Assembly: GCA_003116855.1 (NCBI GenBank)
Contig: BEWT01000001.1
Span: 62,001-126,000, forward strand
Length of the DNA: 64,000 nt
Origin: Desulfurococcaceae archaeon AG1
GTDB taxonomy: Archaea > Thermoproteota > Thermoprotei_A > Sulfolobales > AG1
Direction: 5' to 3'
In this document: positions 57,027 to 64,000 of the stretch, one piece after another
How positions within the stretch are numbered: position 1 is the stretch's first letter
Layout of the letters: each line of letters begins with the position of its first letter
Notes under the pieces: generated by a model
Database searches by the model: none
The model's input: the letters and a program-made list of their open reading frames with translations, nothing else
Told to the model about the DNA's origin: nothing
Position numbers and translations under genes: made by a program

Positions 57027-59396
57027 TTGCAGAGATCATTTCTAAGTTTAATATTGTTAGCCATGTTAGCCATAGGGATAATGCCCATAATGGTTCAGAC
57101 TATGGAGATAGGTAACGATGGTAGTTTTGAAAGGACGGCAATACCGGCCCAGGTTAGATGGCTAGTCTCAGGAGCTCTCTATCTAAGAGATATGTGGGGA
57201 TCTATTAAGCTTATGTCAGGCAGCGTTAAGGAGACCATAGAGAGCAGTTTAAGTCAGAGCCAGTTGCAACAGACACTTCCAATGCTCCAGAGCCCTAGAG
57301 GCAGGTTTGGTGAGGATAGCATCTTTGGACCAAATATAAGGGTTACACGCGACTCTCCCCACTACTATCCATTTGAGAACGAGCCATCAATCGCGGTGAA
57401 CCCTACTAATCCAAGAAATATTGTTGTTGCTGCCCATGACTATGGCGATCCCTTCTATTTAGTGGGGATAGTTGTCTATAGATCTTTTGATGGTGGGAAA
57501 ACATGGAGCGGACCCTCCAGAATGGTTGCGACCTATGGCGATTCATTAAGCGACCCGTCACTCGCATTTGGGAGGGATGGGACGCTTTATCTATCCTATC
57601 TATCTGTAGGTGCTTTTTCCGAGATAACCCTGGCTATATCTAGGGATGGTGGTGCTAATTGGAGCTTTGTGAGAGCTCTTAACTATTCCTTTGCTGCTTT
57701 CTATGATAAGCCCTGGATAGCTGTGGGGCCGGATCCTACTAACCCTATGAGGGATATTATATATATAACCTATACTGAGTTTAAGGGGTATTATGAGGTT
57801 AATCTAAGCATAAAGCTCATAAGATCTAGGGATGGTGGGAGAACCTTTGAAGGCCCGTTCAGAGTTAGCTGGGAAGGGAGGTATCCTGACACGCTTGTCC
57901 AGTGGTCGTACCCCGTTGTGGATCGGAACGGGACTCTCTATGTAAGCTTCTTCGGTGTGAAGACTGAGAGGGTTTTTGGCGAGCCAAGAGTTATTCAGGG
58001 TATATGGGTGGCTAAATCGATCGATGGTGGGGTTACATTCTCAGAGCCCGTTTTGGCTGCTGAAACCAATTGGTGGTTCCCAGGATATTCGGGGCTCTAT
58101 GGGTTTAGATGGATAGTACCAACACCAGCAATGGCTGTTGGTCCTGATGGGAGTATCTATATAGCTTATGAGGATAGCCCTGGCGGTCCTGAGAGTCCCG
58201 ATATGGGTGATATCTTTCTGGTGGTTTCTAGGGATGGTGGGGCTAGTTGGAGCAAGCCTGTGAGGGTTAATGATGATACTGGCCATGCGACCCAGTTCTT
58301 CCCAATGATAGCTGTTAGGGGTTCTGATGGCTCTATACACATAGCGTGGGGCGATAAGAGGCTTGACCCAAGCGGTATTGGTTATGATATATATTATACA
58401 TATTCTAGGGATGGTGGGAGGACTTTTGCTAAGAATATGAGGGTAACCGATATAACGATTAACCCGCTTCTCGGTATATCTTTCTTCATAGGAGACTATT
58501 TCGGTATGGCTGTGACAAACGATAATGTATATATAGTATGGACAGATAGTAGGAGGGGCTCGCTAACAGTTGTGCCAGGGGCGTATAGAAATGCTGCTCT
58601 CAACCAGGATATATACATAGCATTTATAGATAATAGAGGGTCGCCGTCTATAGAGATCTCTCCGCCAAGTATTGAGGCAGGGTATACGGGCACCATAGCT
58701 ATACATGGGAGCAACATGCCTAGAGAGGCTAGGTTGGGGATAGCATTAGGATCCATGATCCTTGCTAAGGAGGTGTGGAGCGATAGGAGTGGGAGTTTCA
58801 CAATATATGTAGATATAGGATCGCTACCAGCTGGTAACCTCTCTATCTCGGTGTTCGACCCGACAAGTGGTTACGTGTTTGCTGAGAAGCAGCTTGTCAT
58901 AACACCTAACAGGGAGTTACAGACAATAATGGGTATGCTTAGCAGTGCTAATGCAAGGCTACTAGCGATCGAGAACAACATGGCTGTGATAAACACCTCG
59001 ATCGGGAGGCTTGGAATAGATCTTAGGAGTATAAATGCATCAATATCAAGGCTTGAGGGGGATGTGGCTGTTATATCAACAAGCCTCGGGGATATAAGGG
59101 CTAGGATAGATGATCTAGGAGCCAGGGTTGTCAGCATATCTGGGGATATGGCTGTTGTTAGAACATCCCTGGGCGATATAGCTGGCAGAATATCTTCTAT
59201 CCAGAATAATGTAGCTACTGTGGTAACAGATCTCGGTGTCGTGAGGGCTAGGATAGATGAGGGTCTCTCGAGATCGGCTGAGCTTGAGAATAGGATAGCA
59301 AGGATCGAGGGTATATATCTACCGATGATCGCTATTCTACAGGTGGTAGCACTGCTCCTATCAGCCATGCTTATCATGAGGATTAAGAGGCAATAA
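57027..59396 (+). CDS. Secreted BNR/Asp-box repeat protein with coiled-coil stalk and membrane anchor
   Basis: 789 residues. Signal peptide SFLSLILLAMLAIGIMPIMV is followed by a beta-propeller with at least six Asp boxes: SFDGGKTW, SRDGGANW, SRDGGRTF, SIDGGVTF, SRDGGASW and SRDGGRTF. An Ig-like beta domain follows (about 540-640), then a coiled coil with repeated VISTSLGDIRARIDDLG-type heptads, and a C-terminal helix (YLPMIAILQVVALLLSAMLI) with RIKRQ. Sialidases share the propeller, but the catalytic Arg triad and Tyr cannot be assigned, so it may be a carbohydrate-binding or other surface protein. Start TTG 57027. Confidence 0.8.
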   Translation: MQRSFLSLILLAMLAIGIMPIMVQTMEIGNDGSFERTAIPAQVRWLVSGALYLRDMWGSIKLMSGSVKETIESSLSQSQLQQTLPMLQSPRGRFGEDSIFGPNIRVTRDSPHYYPFENEPSIAVNPTNPRNIVVAAHDYGDPFYLVGIVVYRSFDGGKTWSGPSRMVATYGDSLSDPSLAFGRDGTLYLSYLSVGAFSEITLAISRDGGANWSFVRALNYSFAAFYDKPWIAVGPDPTNPMRDIIYITYTEFKGYYEVNLSIKLIRSRDGGRTFEGPFRVSWEGRYPDTLVQWSYPVVDRNGTLYVSFFGVKTERVFGEPRVIQGIWVAKSIDGGVTFSEPVLAAETNWWFPGYSGLYGFRWIVPTPAMAVGPDGSIYIAYEDSPGGPESPDMGDIFLVVSRDGGASWSKPVRVNDDTGHATQFFPMIAVRGSDGSIHIAWGDKRLDPSGIGYDIYYTYSRDGGRTFAKNMRVTDITINPLLGISFFIGDYFGMAVTNDNVYIVWTDSRRGSLTVVPGAYRNAALNQDIYIAFIDNRGSPSIEISPPSIEAGYTGTIAIHGSNMPREARLGIALGSMILAKEVWSDRSGSFTIYVDIGSLPAGNLSISVFDPTSGYVFAEKQLVITPNRELQTIMGMLSSANARLLAIENNMAVINTSIGRLGIDLRSINASISRLEGDVAVISTSLGDIRARIDDLGARVVSISGDMAVVRTSLGDIAGRISSIQNNVATVVTDLGVVRARIDEGLSRSAELENRIARIEGIYLPMIAILQVVALLLSAMLIMRIKRQ

Positions 59397-59406
59397 TGAG
59401 CATTGC

Positions 59407-59910
59407 GTGATGCCTATGAGGTATCATTATCACCATATTTCTAGAAAGGATCTCAGGGAGCTTGTTAAGATCTCGAGAGAGATTTTCAAATGCTCTGTAG
59501 AAGAGCCTGAGGAGGGTATAGTGGTCTATGGAGAGAATGCTAAAATATATATAGCTGACAAAACACCGCTAGTAATAGAGCTTGGGGATAAGGAAAGAAT
59601 ACCAGCAATCCACCTCCTCAACAAGAACATATGTCCAGTACCCTACGTAGTCATAGACCAAGGAGCTGTTCCAAGGATACTAAATGGCGCTGATGTAATG
59701 GCGCCAGGGATTATAGAGGTTTCAGAGTTCAAGCAAGGGGATCTTGTGGGGGTTAGAGAGCCTCAGAAGAGGGCTTTCATAGCTGTGGGAAGAGCTCTCA
59801 TGAGCTCCCAAGAGATTATGAGTATTAGGAAAGGAAAGGCTGTTAAAAATATACATCACGTTGGTGATAAGATCTGGGATATCGTTATAGAGGTGCTCAT
59901 GAGACTCTAG
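59407..59910 (+). CDS. PUA-domain RNA-binding protein, MCT-1/Tma20-like
   Basis: 167 residues. An N-terminal domain with SRKDLRELVKISREIFKCSV leads to a PUA domain: VPYVVIDQGAVPRILNGADV, MAPGIIEVSEFKQGDLVGVR and RAFIAVGRALMSSQEIMSI. This is the MCT-1/Tma20/ligatin-N layout, linked in eukaryotes to ribosome recycling and re-initiation. ATG 59407 or 59413, ten bases after the BNR gene. Confidence 0.85.
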   Translation: MMPMRYHYHHISRKDLRELVKISREIFKCSVEEPEEGIVVYGENAKIYIADKTPLVIELGDKERIPAIHLLNKNICPVPYVVIDQGAVPRILNGADVMAPGIIEVSEFKQGDLVGVREPQKRAFIAVGRALMSSQEIMSIRKGKAVKNIHHVGDKIWDIVIEVLMRL

Positions 59911-60207
59911 AAATCTCCTAGGACTAGATCATTTTGGGATAAACACTCTCTTAAAAGTCGTAGCAAGCCCTTCGTTTTTATGATTTTTATAGCTATTGTC
60001 GCTAGCTCTCCCATAGATCCTTGTTTTATGATGCGTGAGCTTTGAGGTCTTGAGTATTGTTATGAGGAGTATTTCTACATGTAATGTGTAATATGTAAAT
60101 AGAGATCTGCTCAGGGTTTGTTATTAGATCTTTTTCCCCATTATTGATAATCTATCTTGTTCTAGCGATGGCAAGAAGTTCAGTATTTATTCTTGCATTC
60201 TGAACAC
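59911..60207. other. Intergenic gap, nothing recognised
   Basis: AT-rich, no ORF with a good start, no tRNA. TTTTATGATGCGTGAG (about 60025) loosely resembles TTTTGTGATGCGTAAG at 54338; I draw no conclusion. Confidence 0.4.
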
Positions 60208-60621
60208 TCAAAGGCTTAAGGATTTCAAGATCTCTTCGAGATCTTTCTCGAGATCTCCTGGCTTCTCATAGCATTTCACTATATGTACCAACCCTAGCTC
60301 CGATAACGAATCGTCTAGGACATAGTTGAAGGGACCTTTTATTGCATACATCGCTCTATATACTTTCCCCACTCTCTCGATAAGCTCGTCTATCTGTATT
60401 CCTGTCTCGCTCCCTATTGGGAGTTCTAGGTGGGCTTGTATACAGATCTTGTTCCCCATAGGCCCTATATCGAACACAGAGCCTCCAGCAACTATTCTTG
60501 CAGCATCCCCGTGGGCTTCTATTCTGTGGTTATAGCTCTTAACCATATTAGAGATCCTCTGCATCCATGATAACTCTCCACCCTCGTGGACATCTATATA
60601 CTCATCATCCCCGAACTCCAT
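60208..60621 (-). CDS. Hypothetical protein, Lsm/KEOPS-like size
   Basis: 137 residues, not recognised. NHRIEAHGDAARIVAGGSVF, IGPMGNKICIQAHLELPIGS and LIERVGKVYRAMYAIKG suggest a beta-rich part followed by helices. It begins MEFGDDEYIDVHEGGE, and ends with a charged helix. Single gene next to Trm56 on the opposite strand. The family is likely restricted to crenarchaea. Confidence 0.65.
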   Translation of the reverse strand: MEFGDDEYIDVHEGGELSWMQRISNMVKSYNHRIEAHGDAARIVAGGSVFDIGPMGNKICIQAHLELPIGSETGIQIDELIERVGKVYRAMYAIKGPFNYVLDDSLSELGLVHIVKCYEKPGDLEKDLEEILKSLSL

Positions 60622-60792
60622 ACACCACTACCCCTATACCTACTATACTACCAAACTTATTGATACTGAGATAGCGATTCTTGTGGGTAGTTATCGATAT
60701 ATCTGTCCGCTCTATTGGTTGTTGTTAGGTTCTAACCTCTTTTATACTCTAAAATCCATGATAATGTGGGCTAGCTAGCCCAAGGTGGATCT

Positions 60793-61419
60793 ATGGTTGT
60801 GTTGAGAAAAGATCTAGGATACAGGGTGGTTGTGCTAAGGCTCGGGCATAGGAGAGAAAGGGATAAGAGGATATCAACTCACGTGGGCTTGGTAGCTAGG
60901 GCATTCGGGGCAGCAGGGATAATATACTCAGGAGAGGAGGATAAAAGTCTGATCGAATCCCTCGCAAGGGTTGTGGCAAGATGGGGCGGTGATGGGTTTG
61001 AAGTAAGCTACACAAGGGAGTGGAGAGGAGTTATCAAGGAATGGAGAGAGAAGGGTGGGTGTGCAGTGCATCTAACTATGTATGGGTTACCGGTAGACAG
61101 TGTAATAGATCTTGTGAGAAGGTACAAAGATATCCTGGTCATAGTGGGCTCTGAAAAAGTTCCGAGAGAGGTGTACGATATCGTTGATCATAATATATCG
61201 ATAGGAACACAACCTCACTCAGAGGTGGCGGCGTTGGCTATATTCCTCGACAGGCTTTTCCAAGGTAAAGAGCTCGACATAAACTTTACAGATGCAAAAA
61301 TAGCAATAGTACCAACGCCTAGAGGCAAGAGAATAATCAATCTAGAAAACATCAGCGAAGAGAAGACATATCACCACTCACATGACCGTCGTTTCATCAC
61401 CGACTCGCTCTACCGTTAA
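60793..61419 (+). CDS. trm56: tRNA (cytidine-56-2'-O)-methyltransferase Trm56
   Basis: SPOUT enzyme that 2'-O-methylates C56 in the T loop of archaeal tRNAs. VVVLRLGHRRERDKRISTHV is the hallmark opening, followed by ARAFGAAGIIYSGEEDKSL, CAVHLTMYGLP and IVGSEKVPREVYDIVDHNIS with IGTQPHSEVAALAIFLDRL, the SPOUT knot. 208 residues. Some crenarchaea replace it with a C/D guide; here the protein is present. It is 95 bases upstream of a tRNA-Lys gene. Confidence 0.94.
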   Translation: MVVLRKDLGYRVVVLRLGHRRERDKRISTHVGLVARAFGAAGIIYSGEEDKSLIESLARVVARWGGDGFEVSYTREWRGVIKEWREKGGCAVHLTMYGLPVDSVIDLVRRYKDILVIVGSEKVPREVYDIVDHNISIGTQPHSEVAALAIFLDRLFQGKELDINFTDAKIAIVPTPRGKRIINLENISEEKTYHHSHDRRFITDSLYR

Positions 61420-61514
61420 AATAGTATAGAGTTGGGGGTAAATAAACAGCGATTTTCACCATCACGGTGGTAGCGAAAAGCTCTTTAAGAGCTGTAGGAA
61501 TATAGTTTAAGGCT

Positions 61515-61608
61515 GGGCCCGTAGCTCAGCCCGGTAGAGCGGCGGGCTCTTAACCCGTAGACCAGATCTGCTGGGCGGAAGTCCCGGGTTCAAATCCCGG
61601 CGGGCCCG
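61515..61608 (+). tRNA. tRNA-Lys(CTT) with a 20-base intron at a non-canonical position
   Basis: Acceptor GGGCCCG/CGGGCCC, D arm GCTC/GAGC, anticodon stem GCGGG/CCCGT with loop CTCTTAA, T arm CCGGG/CCCGG with loop TTCAAAT, discriminator G, and an encoded CCA (61609-61611). Between the anticodon stem and the variable loop there are 20 extra bases (61559-61578) containing CCAG/CTGG. Removing them leaves a five-base variable loop AAGTC. The intron is thus at the 43/44 border rather than the usual 37/38. The TATA-like CTTTAAGA (61483-61490) lies in an AGCTCTT/AAGAGCT inverted repeat. Confidence 0.9.
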
Positions 61609-61628
61609 CCACATACTATGATTTTTCA

Positions 61629-62090
61629 TCACTCGTTTTTGACAAGCGATGTCTTTGTCATAACTATATATAGCGCTATTGAGAGGCTCTGCACAGGTCC
61701 CAGGTCTTTGGAGAATTCCGAGAAGCCTACTCCTCTAGCCCTTTCTACCCCTTCTTTTCCGAGGGGTTGTTCTCCTGAGGGGAAGATCAGCATTGTGTTG
61801 CTCCCTATCATAACCTCTTTGAAGTCAACCCATTCTCTGGTTCTGGAAAAGATATAGATCTCTGAGGGTTTGTATAGATCTATAGCGTCTGAGAGCTCAG
61901 GAAGCACTGAGAATGCTAGTCCACTCTTATGTGCGTGTTTCCACGCCTCTGGGACGCCGCTTTGTGCCGCGAGACCTCCAGGTCTTGTTATAACTATAAC
62001 TAGATCTCTTGCTATTCTCGCTACTGAGGCTGTTTTGACAAACTCTACCACCATATGGGGGCTTGTTGGTGCGTGGAGGACGAGGATCAA
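61629..62090 (-). CDS. SPOUT-like putative RNA methylase (COG4080-type)
   Basis: 153 residues. LVLHAPTSPHMVVEFVKTAS, VITRPGGLAAQSGVPEAWKH, and DLGPVQSLSIALYIV near the end resemble an archaeal SPOUT-superfamily family annotated as SpoU-like; the last motif could form the SAM-binding knot. No enzyme activity is known for it. Its neighbours are a tRNA gene and Trm56, which would suit an RNA role. ATG 62090. Confidence 0.6.
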   Translation of the reverse strand: MILVLHAPTSPHMVVEFVKTASVARIARDLVIVITRPGGLAAQSGVPEAWKHAHKSGLAFSVLPELSDAIDLYKPSEIYIFSRTREWVDFKEVMIGSNTMLIFPSGEQPLGKEGVERARGVGFSEFSKDLGPVQSLSIALYIVMTKTSLVKNE

Positions 62091-62140
62091 GTCCTACCCT
62101 ATATTGTATCTAGCACGTATTCCTTATATATTATGAGAGG

Positions 62141-63322
62141 CTAGTCAGAGATCCCGTCGGCCTTGAGGGCTTCTAAAATCACTTCAGGGCTTACCTGGAG
62201 CTTTATAATCCTCGTCTTACCATACCTACCCCTGTTAACCGTGATGGCAGATATTATTCCAACCATGTCAAGCTCCGATATTATGTCGCTCGCTCTTCTC
62301 TGTGTTATTGGCTCGAGCCCTTGTTTTCTAGCTATCTCTCTATAGGTTAGATAGATCTCTCCTGTGGTTGCCTCTCTACCATCCTCAAGAATCTTTACTA
62401 TCGAGTATAGGATAAGCTTCCCATGTATTGGTAGTGTTAAGATGATCTCGGAAGCCCTATCCCTCTCTATCTCGTTACGAGCCCTGTACACATGTTCTTC
62501 GAGCACTTTGTCAGACCCCTCTCTATCAGCAATCTCGCCAGCAACCCTCAGAAGATCCAGAGCTCTCCTAGCATCTCCATGCTCTCTAGCAGCTAGAGCA
62601 GCGCAGAGCGATATAACATCCTCGCCCACAGCGCCTGGTTTGAATGCTATTCTAGCCCTCTCCATCAGTATATCCCTAAGCTGCTGTGCATTATATGGTG
62701 GGAATATTATCTCCTCCTCGCCAAGGCTGCTCCTAACCCTGGCATCAAGAGTTTCGACGAACTTTATATCGTTGGTTATACCAACAATGCTTAGCCTAGA
62801 AGAACCGAGCTCTTCGTTAGCTCTAGTAAGTCTATAGAGGATCTCGTCTCCCTCTCTCTTAACCATATAGTCTATCTCATCCATAACTATGATCACTATA
62901 GAGGATCTCGAGTCCATAGCACTCATAACTCTTCTATAGACCTCAGCTGTCGATAACCCTGTAAAGGGGATCCTAACCCCGAGGTGCTCACCAATCCTGG
63001 ATAAAACCCTATAGCTAGTATTCTCGATCCTTGTATTGACATAGACCCAATAGATCCTAACACCCCTCTCACTGCCCTTGATCCCGAGCCTCTTGAGCAC
63101 GAACTTAGCAACGGCGGTTTTCCCAGTCCCGGTTAATCCGTAGATGAATAGATTGCTAGGCCTCATCCCCTGGAGTGATGAGCCAAGCACTTGGGCTACT
63201 TTCTCGATCTCTCCCTCTCTATGGGGAAGGCTCTCAGGTATATAGTCAGGTCTAAGAACCTCCTTATTTATAAAGACTCTTGAGGAAGCTATCCTTTCAA
63301 ATATAGCGTCTATTCTTTCCAG
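62141..63322 (-). CDS. cdc6: Orc1/Cdc6 replication initiator (Orc1-1 type), no canonical start codon
   Basis: AAA+ origin-binding initiator. Motifs: FIYGLTGTGKTAVAKFVL (Walker A), IVIIVMDEIDYMV (Walker B), SIVGITNDIKF (sensor 1), EHGDARRALDLLRVAGEIA (sensor 2) and a C-terminal winged helix. The conserved N-terminal region INKEVLRPDYIPESLPHREG is encoded upstream of the first GTG (63190), so the gene must begin earlier. Between the in-frame stop at about 63361 and that GTG there is no ATG, GTG or TTG. CTG at 63322-63320 is the most plausible start (393 residues), about 10-20 bases after a TATA-like GATATAAAGG (63340-63331); an ATA start or an indel are alternatives. Confidence 0.85.
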   Translation of the reverse strand: MERIDAIFERIASSRVFINKEVLRPDYIPESLPHREGEIEKVAQVLGSSLQGMRPSNLFIYGLTGTGKTAVAKFVLKRLGIKGSERGVRIYWVYVNTRIENTSYRVLSRIGEHLGVRIPFTGLSTAEVYRRVMSAMDSRSSIVIIVMDEIDYMVKREGDEILYRLTRANEELGSSRLSIVGITNDIKFVETLDARVRSSLGEEEIIFPPYNAQQLRDILMERARIAFKPGAVGEDVISLCAALAAREHGDARRALDLLRVAGEIADREGSDKVLEEHVYRARNEIERDRASEIILTLPIHGKLILYSIVKILEDGREATTGEIYLTYREIARKQGLEPITQRRASDIISELDMVGIISAITVNRGRYGKTRIIKLQVSPEVILEALKADGISD

Positions 63323-63592
63323 AAGAAGCCCCTTTATATCGTTTGGAGAAAAACCTATTTAGCAATAGCCCATTAAATCTAAAGCGGTATCTCGCAAGAT
63401 CCGTATTACCTATGTATTATAGTTATTCCAAGTATCGAAGCTAAAGATCTAGGCTTTAATAAAAAGTTCCCATACCCTCTGCCTTGGTCTTCATGGTGCC
63501 TATATCGTAGGTAGTATTTTGTGTATACGGTATTCTAGAGTTTAGATCTATGCCTCTATAAAACCATGGATCTTTATGAGAAAAATCACACG

Positions 63593-64000
63593 TCATGAAG
63601 CTCGGAACAACGTGGTTAGGCTTTTGATAAGCTCCTCTACCCAGCCTGCTGCTAGTGGGTATAGCAGTACTCCTAGTAGTAAGAATACCAAGTATGGTAC
63701 TCCCCATGTAACATATATGGTCTCCCTCTCACTCACATACCCCTTCTCTAGAAGCATGGCTATCGCTTCTCTATGGGTTTTTGGATCCTCCTCTATCTCA
63801 AAAGACCATCTACAGATCCACTGTATTCTTCCCTCGTTTAGGGATGGATATATTAATGGGTAGAGGAACTTTGATCCTAGAAAACTTCTAACACTCATAG
63901 GAAATCCTGTGAGGGCTATAATAGTTGTTATATATCTAGAGCCGCAATGTCTAGAGATGAGTCCTAGTCGGGGTATGTTGATTATGAGCATCGGTATAAC
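63593..64000 (-). CDS. C-terminal part of a probable archaeal prepilin/preflagellin peptidase (A24), cut by the window
   Basis: The frame is open to the window edge, so the 5' part is missing. The C-terminal region TIYVTWGVPYLVFLLLGVLL with the preceding charged loop (EIEEDPKTHREAIAMLLEKG) resembles the end of FlaK/PibD-type aspartic peptidases, which cleave class III signal peptides of pilins and archaellins. The catalytic Asp residues would lie outside the window. An ATG at 63991 exists but is probably internal. Between this gene and Orc1-1 (63323-63592) I see no other gene. Confidence 0.5.
   Translation of the reverse strand, partial: VIPMLIINIPRLGLISRHCGSRYITTIIALTGFPMSVRSFLGSKFLYPLIYPSLNEGRIQWICRWSFEIEEDPKTHREAIAMLLEKGYVSERETIYVTWGVPYLVFLLLGVLLYPLAAGWVEELIKSLTTLFRAS

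Overview
The window comes from a hyperthermophilic crenarchaeon (phylum Thermoproteota). The evidence is the gene set: FEN-1, Orc1/Cdc6, XPB and aRF1, RNA polymerase subunits Rpo3 (with a ferredoxin insert) and Rpo10, ribosomal proteins L39e, L31e, L18a and S19e, two CDC48 ATPases, TiaS, Trm56, TYW3 and an intron-bearing tRNA. Start sites have archaeal TATA boxes about 25-30 bases upstream and often a GGTG-type Shine-Dalgarno; GTG and TTG starts are common. I cannot fix the order from sequence alone; Desulfurococcales or an Ignisphaera-like lineage is a guess. A heme O synthase and a CoA-linked hydratase/dehydrogenase suggest respiratory, CoA-based carbon metabolism.

Layout. 1-1029 is the 3' part of FEN-1. 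1.1-2.8 kb is a CrtI-like oxidoreductase. 2.9-8.5 kb is an ABC peptide/sugar uptake operon (binding protein, two permeases, no ATPases) in which two of three genes carry an apparent one-base frameshift. 8.5-9.1 kb is non-coding, with a candidate structured RNA and a tRNA with anticodon CAT. 9.2-14.5 kb is the archaeal alpha-type operon S13-S4-S11-rpoD-L18e-L13-S9-rpoN-S2-MEMO, followed by aRF1. 15.7-31.8 kb mixes redox enzymes, XPB, CDC48, an M14 peptidase, a tandem pair of ribbon-helix-helix proteins facing an Orc1/Cdc6 gene, moaC, a Nudix hydrolase and a zinc ribbon. 32-36.4 kb has a phosphoesterase, SfsA, CtaB and a dense RNA locus. 37-40.7 kb is the conserved S19e-PDCD5-L39e-L31e-aIF6-L18a-prefoldin-FtsY run. 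40.8-54.3 kb holds tRNA modification (TiaS, Ncs6-like, TYW3), spermidine-synthase-like, a hydratase/dehydrogenase fusion, a second CDC48, a secreted Lon-type protease, the small subunit of phosphomevalonate dehydratase and a family 5 uracil-DNA glycosylase. 54.7-64 kb holds an MFS transporter, a secreted BNR-repeat protein, a PUA protein, Trm56, tRNA-Lys with an unusual intron, a second Orc1/Cdc6 and the end of a probable prepilin-type peptidase.

The most unusual locus is 35436-35574 on the minus strand. It has a well-formed 5' half of tRNA-Gln(CTG) with its own TATA box, no 3' half in the window, a GC-rich 17-base tail, and directly after it a textbook C/D box sRNA. This looks like one half of a split tRNA co-transcribed with a guide RNA. 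Other points worth checking are a three-copy intergenic RNA family (8.8, 30.6 and 36.9 kb), a 41-base intergenic repeat, an Orc1/Cdc6 gene without a normal start codon, and patches of DNA identity between the two CDC48 genes.
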